DNA of 64,000 nucleotides from positions 62,001 to 126,000 of the forward strand of contig NZ_FLOC01000010.1 of assembly GCF_900089755.1 (NCBI RefSeq). The letters run 5' to 3'. The notes below the pieces were generated by a model. The model saw nothing but the letters and a program-made list of their open reading frames with translations, was not told the origin of the DNA and did no database searches. Positions 10,301 to 17,332 of this stretch are shown one piece after another. This DNA is from Marinomonas aquimarina (GTDB lineage Bacteria > Pseudomonadota > Gammaproteobacteria > Pseudomonadales > Marinomonadaceae). How positions within the stretch are numbered: position 1 is the first letter of the stretch; every line of letters starts with the position of its first letter. The position numbers and the translations under genes are program-made.

Positions 10301-10592
10301 CTTCTGTTGACATGGCCTGTGACCAGCTGGCGAGTTGCGCTTGATATTGTCCCAACGTCTGGGCGTTTAATACGCTATTACTAAAAATTAGCTGTCCCGG
10401 TGCGCCATGGGTAAGAATATGTAGGGCATCTAGGTTTTGGTATTGGCTAAGTGCCGCAGTGATCTGTGAGATGGCATCGTTATCGGCGTCTAAGAACACG
10501 GGCTTAATATACTTAGGAAGATCTTTAATCAGTAGATTCCGATCTGGAACAGTAGGGTCGATAAAGATAAGCTGGGTATAAGCGGTGCACAT
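4371..10592 (-). CDS. Giant DUF4347/cadherin/RTX surface or secreted protein
   Basis: About 2073 residues. Two tandem DUF4347 domains open the protein: QLIFIDPTVPDRNLLI at residues 8-165, then EVYFIDASVPDSDTLI at about 180-340, each with LYGCE/LYGCS. A long array of Ig-like and cadherin-like repeats follows, including LDVDENSANSSSVGTV near 704-794 and repeated NVNDAPTITATGDN-type linkers. RTX calcium-binding nonapeptides lie near 1717-1771 (GGGGDDMIGSEGGDD) and 1989-2024 (GGAGDDTLIGGHGND). This layout is that of a large adhesin exported by a type I system, although no such exporter is in the window. I start at the ATG at 10592, which has AAAGGA six bases upstream; an ATG 14 codons earlier lacks this. 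There is no Sec signal peptide, as expected for type I export. The collar-protein genes lie immediately upstream on the same strand. Confidence 0.88.
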   Translation of the reverse strand: MCTAYTQLIFIDPTVPDRNLLIKDLPKYIKPVFLDADNDAISQITAALSQYQNLDALHILTHGAPGQLIFSNSVLNAQTLGQYQAQLASWSQAMSTEADILLYGCETGKGDLGREFVLLLADMTNRPVQASSSLVGHRELGGTWELDFTSHSNARQHALSNAIMNDYLGLLSTSNEVYFIDASVPDSDTLIAGLDDNAEIVFIDSNEDGVLKMAEYLDGRKDIDGVHVISHGSNGAVYLGNSALNNTNLEQYQNALATIGSAMSEDGDILLYGCSIAEDENGLAFIQALADLTGADIAASDDITGISGDNELERSVGVIEQYSTGLAKAFESYQYDLATFTMNNSGSPYVETVSGVTMTVTAPSGVITGTNPNTTTLTSGNIVAVNSGASISFQFNSPVNVDSLIIDIRDGYSTSRIFTITPNTGVAVNSSSLSDSGDGEQISLGFTNIESFTITSSEVTVVDAYFDTIVFDVAPSGPTVTDGNISVTSTGSGTSGAYIVGDTITVRWNASLDGNTPADITTVAMDLSAFGGSSTESATQISSGIWQASYTVVEGAIDATNLNATVTATDTNGTASPVSDTSNLTVDSISPTVSDGNISISGASGTAGTYKIGDTVTATWDNTGTGDNNSDTISSVTVDFSAFGGGSAVTASNSSGTWTATYTIVAGSIDSTNLNVSVTATDNAGNQTTIADTTNASVDNEAPTSPSGSLDVDENSANSSSVGTVSAPGAITFTLTDSANGRFAIDNSGNVTVADTSQIDYESNTSHNIIVQATDDAGNTSSNTLAVTINNVNEVPTLTATGSNPTFTEDGSAESLFTGASASTADTGQTISGMVITVTNAADSGNEILNIDGSAITLDNAETGTSNNLSYAVAVSAGTATVTLSGGTLSAADVQTLIDGISYQNNSQTPSTSNRVVTITSLTDSGNDNNTASDLSVASTVTVSAVNDAPVIANLDATPSYTEDATAVQLDADISISDAELDALNGGSGNYAGSTLTIVRNGGVDSSDEFSISTGGNLTVSGSDISAGGHVIATFDTTSTAGQVTVSFQNNGTIPTQALVNEVLQAIHYRNTSNDPANSAQLNYTFNDGADTDTGSVTVTLTNVNDAPTITATGDNLTAAGAGSAVSVFSSTAIDAIESENIASVNFTVSGLTDTGNEKLIIDGSTVDLMTTVSSTNATGGNVAYAITNSSGTATVVITGPSAASAANTVFQTALNGMQYQNTLGSVTTGDRVFTITNVTDVGSGTNSWSDGNITSTIDVVNGDTPTAASNTYSGTEDTTVDLATAGMAATIETNASDVLDYITVTGITGGTLALTGSPSTTGAAGTVGMASVGTLSSDDKVSTANIGLIDFTPTTNSTTAASITYTVTDAGGDTSSTATLTINLAAVNDAPTAADATKSVSYNSTYTFQESDFSFSDVDTGDTLDHITIESLPAAGTLTFNGGALTLSDIPAEVTKAELVAGKLTFTPESGGTGAGYASFTFTVHDGTVDSASANTITMNVGSRPSSGSSSSATTTQIDGATVSTTTEQDNLGNTVEKVTVSATTSDREDTDSTSTGADLPFQFVGSNTNNVVTTLSLPTGLGAQILSNSTASTQNQVTNLVNLISNTGSNDDSLTAQTAGSSFLSSTSSSNTWVNSVTLTGSGSTGSSPVLITGTSDTTQREAVVIDTSSVSSGVHLQLDNIEFSYVVGSATITGGSGENYVHGDSRTQFIKLGADDDELHGGGGDDMIGSEGGDDILFGDSGDDIVFGGTGHDTLYGGTGNDVLQGGQTTQGTLAFSLNSAGEIVTSFSASDAWGDEVQPLTFSGDWYSQASMILDGNALGMDLSEDNIAVVMNAGLMLQATAEYSFLAMDSDRLQIIASSYQSIFGELSSASDLSGLAASNFSTAELANIAVQAWLSQQDEGFSTLPAEQQVSTLLGSFWLESDVTDAAISEVLVALSNGMSAGELFLVLAQSQQAKNKLTDDQGQLQITLSDELGETGLATEIGNDYLYGGAGDDTLIGGHGNDLLDGGEGTDTAVQQHLYAEYAIAQQSDGSITLTYQQGAYTEVDTLVGVEWVQFSDRLISTVDLL

Positions 10593-10731
10593 AAGAAGTC
10601 CTTTTAAAATAAAACGAATGCGATGATCTAACAAAATCCTGAGGCCAATACATTATTGGCTGATTTCAACAGAGGCTTAATTTACTCGACCATCTTGGAC
10701 CTTTACAAGATGGTCGAGTCATTATTAAGTA

Positions 10732-11367
10732 CTAATTTCGGGCAGGGAAAAGCCCATCAATACAGATAATAAATGGAATCACTGTGCTCGGTTGGTATAA
10801 CCCAAAGGCTTGTGAAGTACCTGCGTCTGCGATTTCTACATAGCCCCCCGTAATACCTCCGCCACCGCCTGAAATGGTGATGTCAACGGCATCGCTAGCC
10901 ATGGTAGTCGACCCAGTATTTGAGTAGCTGGTCAGGCCACCGATGCCACCAGGGGTTACGCCCCAGTATTTTCCGGTAGGAGCGGATGCGTCGGAGCCTG
11001 ATCCTGCTTTAACAGTAGCCGTTGCGCTGACTTGGCTGGTACCTCCACCCGCATATTGTGGTTCAAAAACTGCCTTATGATTATGGCTAGGGAGTTGTAG
11101 TGTAGTAAGTGTGTGAGTCGCACAGCCAAAATGTAGTCCGATGTCTGTTGATGGCAGCCCTGGACCTGCACCGTATCCTACTGGGGTACGTCCACGTAGG
11201 TCAGGTAGGCAGAAAGTCACTCGCCCATCACCTCCCCAATATGTACCTAGCACAGCGAATAGGGTGGTATTCTGCATGATATCTAGCTGTGAACCAAAAC
11301 AATAAGCCCAGTTGCGTGGCTGATACACTCCTGCAAATTGCAACGTTGTTCCTATATAACCTTCCAT
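10732..11367 (-). CDS. Tail-collar (microcystin-dependent type) protein, copy 1
   Basis: A 211-residue protein with the N-terminal tail-collar signature: GTTLQFAGVYQPRNWAYC, then FAVLGTYWGGDGRVTFCLPD and LRGRTPVGYGAGPGLPS. This is the architecture of the microcystin-dependent protein family (MdpB-type), which is chromosomal and usually not part of a phage. The C-terminal half is a Gly/Ser/Thr-rich stretch. The start ATG has GGAGG six bases upstream. Its middle-to-end part is identical at the DNA level to the next gene upstream (see the repeat at 10793-10998). The function of the family is not established; secretion or surface display is inferred. No phage structural genes are nearby. Confidence 0.83.
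   Translation of the reverse strand: MEGYIGTTLQFAGVYQPRNWAYCFGSQLDIMQNTTLFAVLGTYWGGDGRVTFCLPDLRGRTPVGYGAGPGLPSTDIGLHFGCATHTLTTLQLPSHNHKAVFEPQYAGGGTSQVSATATVKAGSGSDASAPTGKYWGVTPGGIGGLTSYSNTGSTTMASDAVDITISGGGGGITGGYVEIADAGTSQAFGLYQPSTVIPFIICIDGLFPARN
10793..10998. repeat. 206-bp identical block, copy 1 (in collar gene 1)
   Basis: These 206 bases are identical, base for base, to 11491-11696 in the neighbouring collar gene, in the same orientation and frame. They encode the stretch from near SDASAPTGKYWGVTPGG to the C-terminal AFGLYQP. Outside the block the two genes have diverged. Perfect identity including third codon positions points to recent gene conversion or duplication of this part alone. 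Confidence 0.93.
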
Positions 11368-11429
11368 TTCATGCCTCCGGTTACATCACTCGTGTTTAAC
11401 CAATAAAAGTCACAGCAGAACTTTGTCTA

Positions 11430-12071
11430 TTAATTTCGAGATGGGTATAAACCAACCGTACAAATGATAAATGGAATCACAATACTAGGCTGGTATAACC
11501 CAAAGGCTTGTGAAGTACCTGCGTCTGCGATTTCTACATAGCCCCCCGTAATACCTCCGCCACCGCCTGAAATGGTGATGTCAACGGCATCGCTAGCCAT
11601 GGTAGTCGACCCAGTATTTGAGTAGCTGGTCAGGCCACCGATGCCACCAGGGGTTACGCCCCAGTATTTTCCGGTAGGAGCGGATGCGTCGGAGCCGCTA
11701 CCCGCATTGACTGTGGCTGTTGCTGTAATAGAGGTTCCTGAACCACCTCCGGTTGGGGTAAATGTGGCTTCATGATTATGTTGTGGCATCTCTGTAATAT
11801 CTAATACATGTTGGTTTGAGCCAAATTTTAGACCAATTTGAGTCGTGTATGATGGTAAGCCTGATCCTTGACCGAATCCTACTGGTGTGCGGCCTTGTAA
11901 ATCAGGTAGACCAAAACTTGATCGGCCATCCCCCCCCCAGGATGTACCTAAAAGTGAAAACAATGCTGCATTATCTGGAATTGTAACTAGTTGCCCAGCA
12001 CAGAACGCCCAATTTTGAGGTGCAAAACTTCCCGCAAACTGTAGCGTAGTGCCTAAATAGTAATCGTACAT
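11430..12071 (-). CDS. Tail-collar (microcystin-dependent type) protein, copy 2
   Basis: A 213-residue paralogue of the neighbouring collar gene: GTTLQFAGSFAPQNWAFCAG, FSLLGTSWGGDGRSSFGLPD, LQGRTPVGFGQGSGLPS, then a Gly/Ser-rich part. The start ATG has AGGAG seven bases upstream. The N-terminal halves of the two proteins are clearly diverged while 206 bp of the C-terminal coding DNA is identical. The gap to the next gene is about 60 bp, and all genes from about 17.3 kb to 4.4 kb run in this direction, so cotranscription is possible. The formyltransferase gene is directly upstream. Confidence 0.83.
   Translation of the reverse strand: MYDYYLGTTLQFAGSFAPQNWAFCAGQLVTIPDNAALFSLLGTSWGGDGRSSFGLPDLQGRTPVGFGQGSGLPSYTTQIGLKFGSNQHVLDITEMPQHNHEATFTPTGGGSGTSITATATVNAGSGSDASAPTGKYWGVTPGGIGGLTSYSNTGSTTMASDAVDITISGGGGGITGGYVEIADAGTSQAFGLYQPSIVIPFIICTVGLYPSRN
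11491..11696. repeat. 206-bp identical block, copy 2 (in collar gene 2)
   Basis: This is the partner of 10793-10998, identical over its full length. Both edges are sharp: downstream the copies read TCGGAGCCTG and TCGGAGCCGC. The direct repeat could recombine and delete about 700 bp, which would fuse the two collar genes. Confidence 0.93.
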
Positions 12072-12152
12072 TGATATTCTCCTAATTAAGTTTTTTATCT
12101 ACTTACTATCTAAGATGGGCTCGCTCATTGCCGCCCATTTTGAATGGATGTG

Positions 12153-13094
12153 TTATGTAAAGCGTGCTCCGGCAGATAGGTAACAAGTTTGTGCGAAGCG
12201 ATAACCGTCTAATACGCCATCGTTGTTGGCGATAATATCGAGCCGAATGCTCTCATCACTAAGGGCAACAATAAGGTCTTGCTCAGGGGTAAGGTGTATA
12301 ACAGTTCCAGGAGAAGCTCCGTAATTGGGCAATTGCGAAGGAGTGGCTTGCAGTAGCTGAGCATGACCTTGTCCCATTTGCAAACGAGCACCTCCATGTT
12401 GTGGATTTCCAGCTCTAACTTGGTTACACAATTGGCTTGCAGTGATCTGCTGCCAGTTGATATTGAGGTCCACTTCTGTAACTCTTGGTGCGGTATGCAA
12501 ACACTCGCCAAGCTGCTGTTGCTTTTGCAATCGCCCGTATTGATCAAGCTGCTCAAAAATGCCTTTTAGAAGGTCTGGGATTGCTTGAATTAAGTTACTA
12601 AATAAACGATGGGCGGTATCGTAGGGGCCAATATTAATGACTTGCTGGGCTACGATGGCGCCTTGATCAAGCTCTTCTGTAAGTTGATGGGCGGTCAGCG
12701 CGGATAAAGTTTCGCCGTTACGTATTTGCCAGTAAACAGGGTCAGCCCCACGATAGTTTGGCAATGGGGAACCATGGAAATTAAGAGTACCGTATTCTGG
12801 TATACTAGCAATCTGCATAGGGATTTTTTCGCGGCAACAAAAAACAATAGATAATTGACTATTCCAAGCATTTAGCGCAGTCATCGGTGTGTCGATGTCA
12901 TTTATCAGGCTGTACTGAAAAGCGATATTGGCTTGCTTAAATTGTTCTGCTATTGAAGCTTTTTCTTGATCCCATGCGCCATAAAATAGAACACCTGCTA
13001 GCTTATTAAGCTGCGCTAAATAACTGATGAGCCCAAAAGACGAAGAAGGACTCGAAGTAATGACGGTAATGCGTAAATTGTCCGTTACATTCAT
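12153..13094 (-). CDS. Formyltransferase-fold protein (Fmt/ArnA-type)
   Basis: A 313-residue product with the 10-formyl-tetrahydrofolate transferase core: NFHGSPLPNYRGADPVYWQ near residues 105-123 gives the catalytic Asn and His, and the LDQGAIVAQQ region supplies the Asp. A C-terminal domain resembles Fmt (GTVIHLTPEQDLIVALSDE). It is not the usual fmt, which sits beside def, and it more likely formylates an amino-sugar or a peptide amine. I start at the ATG at 13094, which has AAGGA seven bases upstream. An in-frame TTG at 13112 would overlap the methyltransferase gene by 8 bases. It is coupled to that gene and lies just upstream of the collar genes. Confidence 0.82.
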   Translation of the reverse strand: MNVTDNLRITVITSSPSSSFGLISYLAQLNKLAGVLFYGAWDQEKASIAEQFKQANIAFQYSLINDIDTPMTALNAWNSQLSIVFCCREKIPMQIASIPEYGTLNFHGSPLPNYRGADPVYWQIRNGETLSALTAHQLTEELDQGAIVAQQVINIGPYDTAHRLFSNLIQAIPDLLKGIFEQLDQYGRLQKQQQLGECLHTAPRVTEVDLNINWQQITASQLCNQVRAGNPQHGGARLQMGQGHAQLLQATPSQLPNYGASPGTVIHLTPEQDLIVALSDESIRLDIIANNDGVLDGYRFAQTCYLSAGARFT

Positions 13095-13104
13095 TGCTAA
13101 ATCC

Positions 13105-14328
13105 TTAAGCAACTGTCGGTAAAAATCCCGGTGAGCCCGATAACTTATAGTAGAACTTCAGCCTATCGCCACTTTTGACGAGTAAATCATCTGGTTCTGC
13201 AACCTGTGGAACAAAGTCGATACATACCGACATATCGCACAAAGGATGAGTAATACCTGATTCGTACTCATGGATTTTCTCTTGACCAAATGTGGTAGCG
13301 GTAACCGTGAGTAGAAGGCTGGTTTTATCAATCCCATCTACTCCTTTGGGAATTTGAACTTGGTTACATTCAATGAGTTCCATTCCTTTCCCAAGGGGGA
13401 TTACAGTAAGTTTGCGCAGGGATTCAAGTGTCAGAGAAAACACTTCACCAAGATGGGTTCGTTCACTCTGAATAATTGGATCAACCAAGCTAGAATGAGT
13501 CCGTTTCTTGTCTTTCCATTGGTCGGCAAACTCTCTTTGTCCAATATTCAGGCAAGCCGTCACCGCAATTTTTTCAGGTAACATGATGGCGTCAGCTGCA
13601 AGGTATGGAGCTAGGTGGCGCGCAAAAGCAAGATGCCCTTCCCTTGTAAAGCCATGTTGTAACGCCTCCATGACAAGAACATCTATTGAGTGATCTGGCT
13701 GGTAATCCATCACATCACAACAGAGCACTTCGTGGATGTAATCTGAAATATCAAGGTCAGAAATCAAGTTGCTAAGTGCTTTGATGGCACCAGGTTGGAT
13801 ATCAATTAAGGTGATTTTTAATTGATGACGTGCGGTATCACTCGCGGCATAGTGGCTGATCAATGGCAATAATAGTGGCGCAAAAGGGCCACAGGCAGGG
13901 TAAACAATGTGTATTTTGTGGTTATCTTGCTTGCTTTCTAGTGCTTGGTGTACGCCACGTATAAAAGCCTGAACACGATAGATATCTTGGAAAGTGTGCA
14001 GTGCATGCTCTACGGACATCACTAAGCCAGTAGCATTTATGTAAGAGCTGACTTGTTCTGCTTCAGTCAATTCAGCTTTTTTGAAGCTGGACAGCAAGTT
14101 TTCATAGGCTGTGGAAAATAGTTCCACTAATTCTTCGTGAGCCCGCGGCGCTTCAAGCATCTTCGCCACAAGGTTACTTAACGAAAATTGAAGTGCTAGT
14201 CGAGCTTGGTTTTCAGGCAGTTGATTGAGTAGGCCATCTAGTTGGTTGCGTAGATGCTGGTTGCAGATCTCTTGAAGTTTGGGGTCCACAAAAGAAACTG
14301 GTGACGAATATTGATTTCTTAGCGTCAT
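13105..14328 (-). CDS. PRMT-like class I SAM methyltransferase 1
   Basis: This 407-residue protein has a helical N-terminal region, then a Rossmann methyltransferase domain. Motif I is YPACGPFAPLLLPL at 143-156, the acidic end of strand 2 is LIDIQ, and VMEALQHGFTREGH carries two glutamates (E221 and E230) nine residues apart. That spacing equals the double-E loop of protein arginine methyltransferases (E144/E153 in rat PRMT1). LAPYLAADAIMLPEKI then matches the PRMT strand after that loop. The protein is clearly related to the methyltransferase parts at 15720-17261 and 17333-18361. The substrate is unknown; arginine methylation is inferred. A 172-bp AT-rich gap upstream may hold a promoter. 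Confidence 0.78.
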   Translation of the reverse strand: MTLRNQYSSPVSFVDPKLQEICNQHLRNQLDGLLNQLPENQARLALQFSLSNLVAKMLEAPRAHEELVELFSTAYENLLSSFKKAELTEAEQVSSYINATGLVMSVEHALHTFQDIYRVQAFIRGVHQALESKQDNHKIHIVYPACGPFAPLLLPLISHYAASDTARHQLKITLIDIQPGAIKALSNLISDLDISDYIHEVLCCDVMDYQPDHSIDVLVMEALQHGFTREGHLAFARHLAPYLAADAIMLPEKIAVTACLNIGQREFADQWKDKKRTHSSLVDPIIQSERTHLGEVFSLTLESLRKLTVIPLGKGMELIECNQVQIPKGVDGIDKTSLLLTVTATTFGQEKIHEYESGITHPLCDMSVCIDFVPQVAEPDDLLVKSGDRLKFYYKLSGSPGFLPTVA

Positions 14329-14500
14329 TTATATTCCGTTATATATTCTATCAATCTTAATAAGTTTAGCCTTAATTAAATTGTAGCTAGCCACCTATTA
14401 TTAATTAAAAATCTAATTTTAACTCTTCGACAGTACCATTATTTATTGAAAGGTACATGTATTTAATTGACTATTTAAATATATTTTTATTTGTATTTTA

Positions 14501-15205
14501 TTATCCCTTAATGGTTTTGTAATGATGAGCCAATGCAAGTGCCGTTTCACTGCCAAGACATTCTAACTGTGCAATAACTTGGCTAACATTGTTATCGTCA
14601 ACATTGGCACAGCCATATTTATGATCACTAATCTTTGTTTGGTAGCCCGAGTTTGAAAACAACGCCCTTAGCCAATCGTTCACAACACAGTCAATCACGA
14701 GGTGTACTCGGTTAATATCACTGCCATTAAACACTTGATGAGGGTAGTTGGCGTTCATATACCAACATTCTCCTTCGCCAAAATGGATTGACTGATCATT
14801 GATATTGAACTCAACAGCAGGGTGGGTTTGTATGGGGATATGTAAACGCGCGCAGCCGTCTTCAAAGCGCAGATCCAGATCAGTATGGCGTCGTATCTCC
14901 TGTCTCGCCTGAAGCGACATTAGCCTTGCCGATACAATGGTGCATTGAAAGCTAGCCAGAACTTCTTTTAAATAAGAACTTTGTTCAAGATAAGGTGTGT
15001 TTTTATAGTACGCTGGATTGGTTTCAACGACGTTCGCATTGTCTATCCGTCCATCCACGGACCTAAGAGGCAAAGACGCCCAACCGCCGTCATGTACATG
15101 TCGATTAATGTGCTCTATCCAAAGTTGCTGTTGCTGCATCCATAAGTCTTGTTTTAAACGCTGGATGTCAAAGGTTAGTGGCAGTTTATGAAAAGCGTCG
15201 GTCAT
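14501..15205 (-). CDS. Aspartyl/asparaginyl beta-hydroxylase-like dioxygenase
   Basis: The 234-residue product matches the Asp/Asn beta-hydroxylase (AspH) fold. It has H107-T-D109, then CARLHIPIQTHPAVEFNIN, GEGECWYMNANYPHQVFN with H156, and INRVHL with R166. The HxD...H set binds iron and the arginine binds 2-oxoglutarate. Such enzymes hydroxylate protein side chains, free amino acids or peptides. It follows the split methyltransferase/dioxygenase gene after a 33-bp gap on the same strand, so it is probably in the same transcript. The substrate is not known. The key residues are intact, so I expect an active enzyme. Confidence 0.83.
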   Translation of the reverse strand: MTDAFHKLPLTFDIQRLKQDLWMQQQQLWIEHINRHVHDGGWASLPLRSVDGRIDNANVVETNPAYYKNTPYLEQSSYLKEVLASFQCTIVSARLMSLQARQEIRRHTDLDLRFEDGCARLHIPIQTHPAVEFNINDQSIHFGEGECWYMNANYPHQVFNGSDINRVHLVIDCVVNDWLRALFSNSGYQTKISDHKYGCANVDDNNVSQVIAQLECLGSETALALAHHYKTIKG

Positions 15206-15238
15206 GGTTTTTTGTAACCTATTATCGGTTAGCCCTCT

Positions 15239-15736
15239 CTAAAACTCTGTTCTGCAATAGGGTGTCATATTCAAGTACTGCACGACTCTAGGTAACTTTC
15301 CGCGATTAGGGCTGCTGCCATGGGGCAGAGCATAATGCCAAATAATAAGGTCACCCGCTTGGGCAGCAATCGGTGTGACATTGAAATCACTCCAGTTTTG
15401 CTGTTGTGGGTCTTGCCCCTCCGGTAGCTGTTGTACCCAAGCGTCAAACTCCCTATGAAAACCCGGTACGCAACAAAAAGCCCCTTGATTCTCAGCAGTG
15501 TCGGTTAGATAAATCAGCCCTTGTGTAGCAAAGGGTAATGGCGCTTCGAATGCTTTGATATCCCAATGCATGGCCGGGCCGGGGAAATACCAAGATTTCG
15601 TCTCTGGTGGATTAAAGCTGACTCTGTCATAGGATGGCGATAGATCACTGGTTTGCCAAAGCTGGGCAAAGATATCTTTAATATTTTGCTTATGGCGTAT
15701 GTGCTCTTGAGAAGGGCTGTCAAACAACTGAACCAT
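15239..15736 (-). CDS. Phytanoyl-CoA-type dioxygenase domain, catalytic part, out of frame with its N terminus
   Basis: This frame encodes the iron-binding half of a PhyH-type 2-oxoglutarate dioxygenase. It has PGPAMHWDIKAF (H57 and D59), GAFCCVPGFHREFDAW, and AGDLIIWHYALPHGSSPNRG (H139, R145). The usual N-terminal part (LTKEQLSFWRQNGYLVIPKV) lies in the gene just upstream in another frame. The two halves are separated by the 8-bp repeat at 15741-15770. The ATG at 15736 has no good ribosome binding site (CACCAAATC precedes it). In the present sequence this half is therefore probably poorly or not translated. The frame is otherwise uninterrupted and all metal ligands are kept, which argues against long-standing decay. 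Confidence 0.8.
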   Translation of the reverse strand: MVQLFDSPSQEHIRHKQNIKDIFAQLWQTSDLSPSYDRVSFNPPETKSWYFPGPAMHWDIKAFEAPLPFATQGLIYLTDTAENQGAFCCVPGFHREFDAWVQQLPEGQDPQQQNWSDFNVTPIAAQAGDLIIWHYALPHGSSPNRGKLPRVVQYLNMTPYCRTEF

Positions 15737-17261
15737 GATTTGGTGTTGTGGTGTTGTGGTGTTGTGGTGTCGTGTGCTGATACCAGGATTCTGGGTCTGT
15801 TAGAGACAGTTGCATATGATGGCAAATGTCTTCCAACAAGGCTTGGCATTCTTTCTCCGTTATGACCTTGGGGATGACCAAGTAGCCATTTTGCCGCCAA
15901 AAGCTTAGCTGTTCCTTAGTTAGAGGCGATGGGATGCTAGCGTTTTTGGATGTATTGGCGTCAAAGTAGCGGGCGACACATTCTTGGAGTTGCTGGCTTT
16001 GTTGCTCTGTGATGTGGCCTTGGTTGTGTTCAAGTATGCTTTGTCCCCATTGTTGTGGCGTTTGGCTGCAATAAAGGGATTGTATGGCGCGTTCTAGTCC
16101 CAGCTTCAGAATATCGAAAACCTTTATATCCAACGCCCATTCTTGTTGCTGAATATGGGGCGGCAATTTGTTGTGTCGCTGTTGATTGTGCTTGTGCCAG
16201 ATTCGATTGAGGTAAGGTAGGTTCAGCAGGTCTTGATTACTCGCCGCAGGCAGAGACTGCTCTGCAAACGAAGCCAGTGATTCAAACTCAAATTTGAACG
16301 TTGGATGAACACCAAATTCATAACAGCAGTAAAGTGTAGAGTCTGGTTTAGGATAGGCTTTTCGTATTCTATATGGCAAGTTTAAAGAACATTGGTTCTC
16401 ACTCAGTATATGTTTGCTGTATACGGTAATATCGGTCGTAAATTTTAAATCTGATGACGCATCAATTGGGTAGTTTGGAATGACGAGTGCTTGCTGAATG
16501 GACGGTTCTGTTTGTTGGCTTAATTGGTGCGCAGATTCATGGTCCAAGGTAAACACATTACCCAAATATGTAGTGCCATTTCGCTGTGTTAGCCAAGCGT
16601 CTATGCGAATGGATTCAGGCACTAAGCAGCCATCTTCTGCAAGCCAAGGGCTGAGATGAGCAAAAATAGACACTTGAGGCTCTTGGTCTAACATTGCCTT
16701 CATCGTTTCAGAAATAATAATGTCGAATGTCTGTTCCGGTTGTGGCTGCCATTGCAGTATATCAACGCATTCGACGGCTTTAATATGATCGTTTACGTTA
16801 AGTAGGTGCAGTACTTTTTGTAATGCGTCCAAGGATTCTTGGTGGATGTCCAGCAGAGTGACTTGAACACTAGAGGCAGCGAAGTTAGGCAGTAGTGGCA
16901 GCAAAAGGAGACCAAATGGCCCTGTACCCGCATAGAGAATGTTAATATTTTCCTTATGGGCTAATTGATCAAGAATCGCTTGGTTTACACCGCGCAGAAA
17001 TACCTGAGTTCTCATAAACTCCTCTGCACATTGAGCCGCTGTAATCATGGAAACAGCTTTACCTTGGGTTGTGGATGAGAACTTATCGTCGACAAATATG
17101 TCTGGATGAATATTTAAACTCGTGACTTCGCATAAAATGCTGACAAGGCGATCAATATTGGGCTTATTTGCATTCAATTCCTCATCTGAAGCGTCTAGTA
17201 TCTGGCGGGTAATTTTCTGAAATTGTGAACGCATAGGGATTTCCATTCCTCGTTTATCCAC
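15720..17261 (-). CDS. PRMT-like methyltransferase 2, truncated before its dioxygenase domain
   Basis: 513 residues in the present frame. The methyltransferase domain has motif I LYAGTGPFGLLLLPLLPNF at about 109-127, LLDIHQ, and ISETMKAMLDQE with E185 and E194 nine apart (PRMT-like double Glu). A middle region follows. From about residue 444 comes the N terminus of a PhyH domain (PSPLTKEQLSFWRQNGYLVI) that breaks off in Thr/His/Asn repeats and ends at NHGSVV. One more copy of the 8-bp repeat would continue directly into the dioxygenase frame and give a fusion of roughly 670 residues. The first start is a GTG at 17261; the ATG at 17234 (MRSQFQK) is a fair alternative. The gene is divergent from methyltransferase 3. 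Confidence 0.78.
   Translation of the reverse strand: MDKRGMEIPMRSQFQKITRQILDASDEELNANKPNIDRLVSILCEVTSLNIHPDIFVDDKFSSTTQGKAVSMITAAQCAEEFMRTQVFLRGVNQAILDQLAHKENINILYAGTGPFGLLLLPLLPNFAASSVQVTLLDIHQESLDALQKVLHLLNVNDHIKAVECVDILQWQPQPEQTFDIIISETMKAMLDQEPQVSIFAHLSPWLAEDGCLVPESIRIDAWLTQRNGTTYLGNVFTLDHESAHQLSQQTEPSIQQALVIPNYPIDASSDLKFTTDITVYSKHILSENQCSLNLPYRIRKAYPKPDSTLYCCYEFGVHPTFKFEFESLASFAEQSLPAASNQDLLNLPYLNRIWHKHNQQRHNKLPPHIQQQEWALDIKVFDILKLGLERAIQSLYCSQTPQQWGQSILEHNQGHITEQQSQQLQECVARYFDANTSKNASIPSPLTKEQLSFWRQNGYLVIPKVITEKECQALLEDICHHMQLSLTDPESWYQHTTPQHHNTTTPNHGSVV
15741..15770 (-). repeat. 8-bp tandem repeat, candidate phase-variation tract
   Basis: On the plus strand the unit TGGTGTTG occurs three times followed by TGGTGT (30 bp, 3.75 units). 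It lies at the junction between the methyltransferase frame and the dioxygenase frame. Because 8 is not a multiple of 3, each unit gained or lost changes frame. By hand translation, +1 unit or -2 units joins the two frames through ...TPQHQIMVQLFDSPSQ. The present count and -1 unit both end early. Slipped-strand mispairing at such tracts is the classic mechanism of phase variation. A sequencing or assembly error in the repeat is the main alternative. Confidence 0.85.
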
Positions 17262-17332
17262 AGAGTCGCTTCATAATAGATACGCAAAGGCCTTCGTTGC
17301 AATACACTCTCTTATCTAAGGATATTCATGGG

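Noticed and set aside
10732..12071. Prophage call from tail-collar proteins
   Set aside because: No capsid, terminase, lysis or tail structural genes are nearby. The two proteins fit the chromosomal microcystin-dependent family.
15720..15770. Programmed ribosomal frameshift at the methyltransferase/dioxygenase junction
   Set aside because: No slippery heptamer or following structure was seen. An 8-bp tandem repeat explains the break better.
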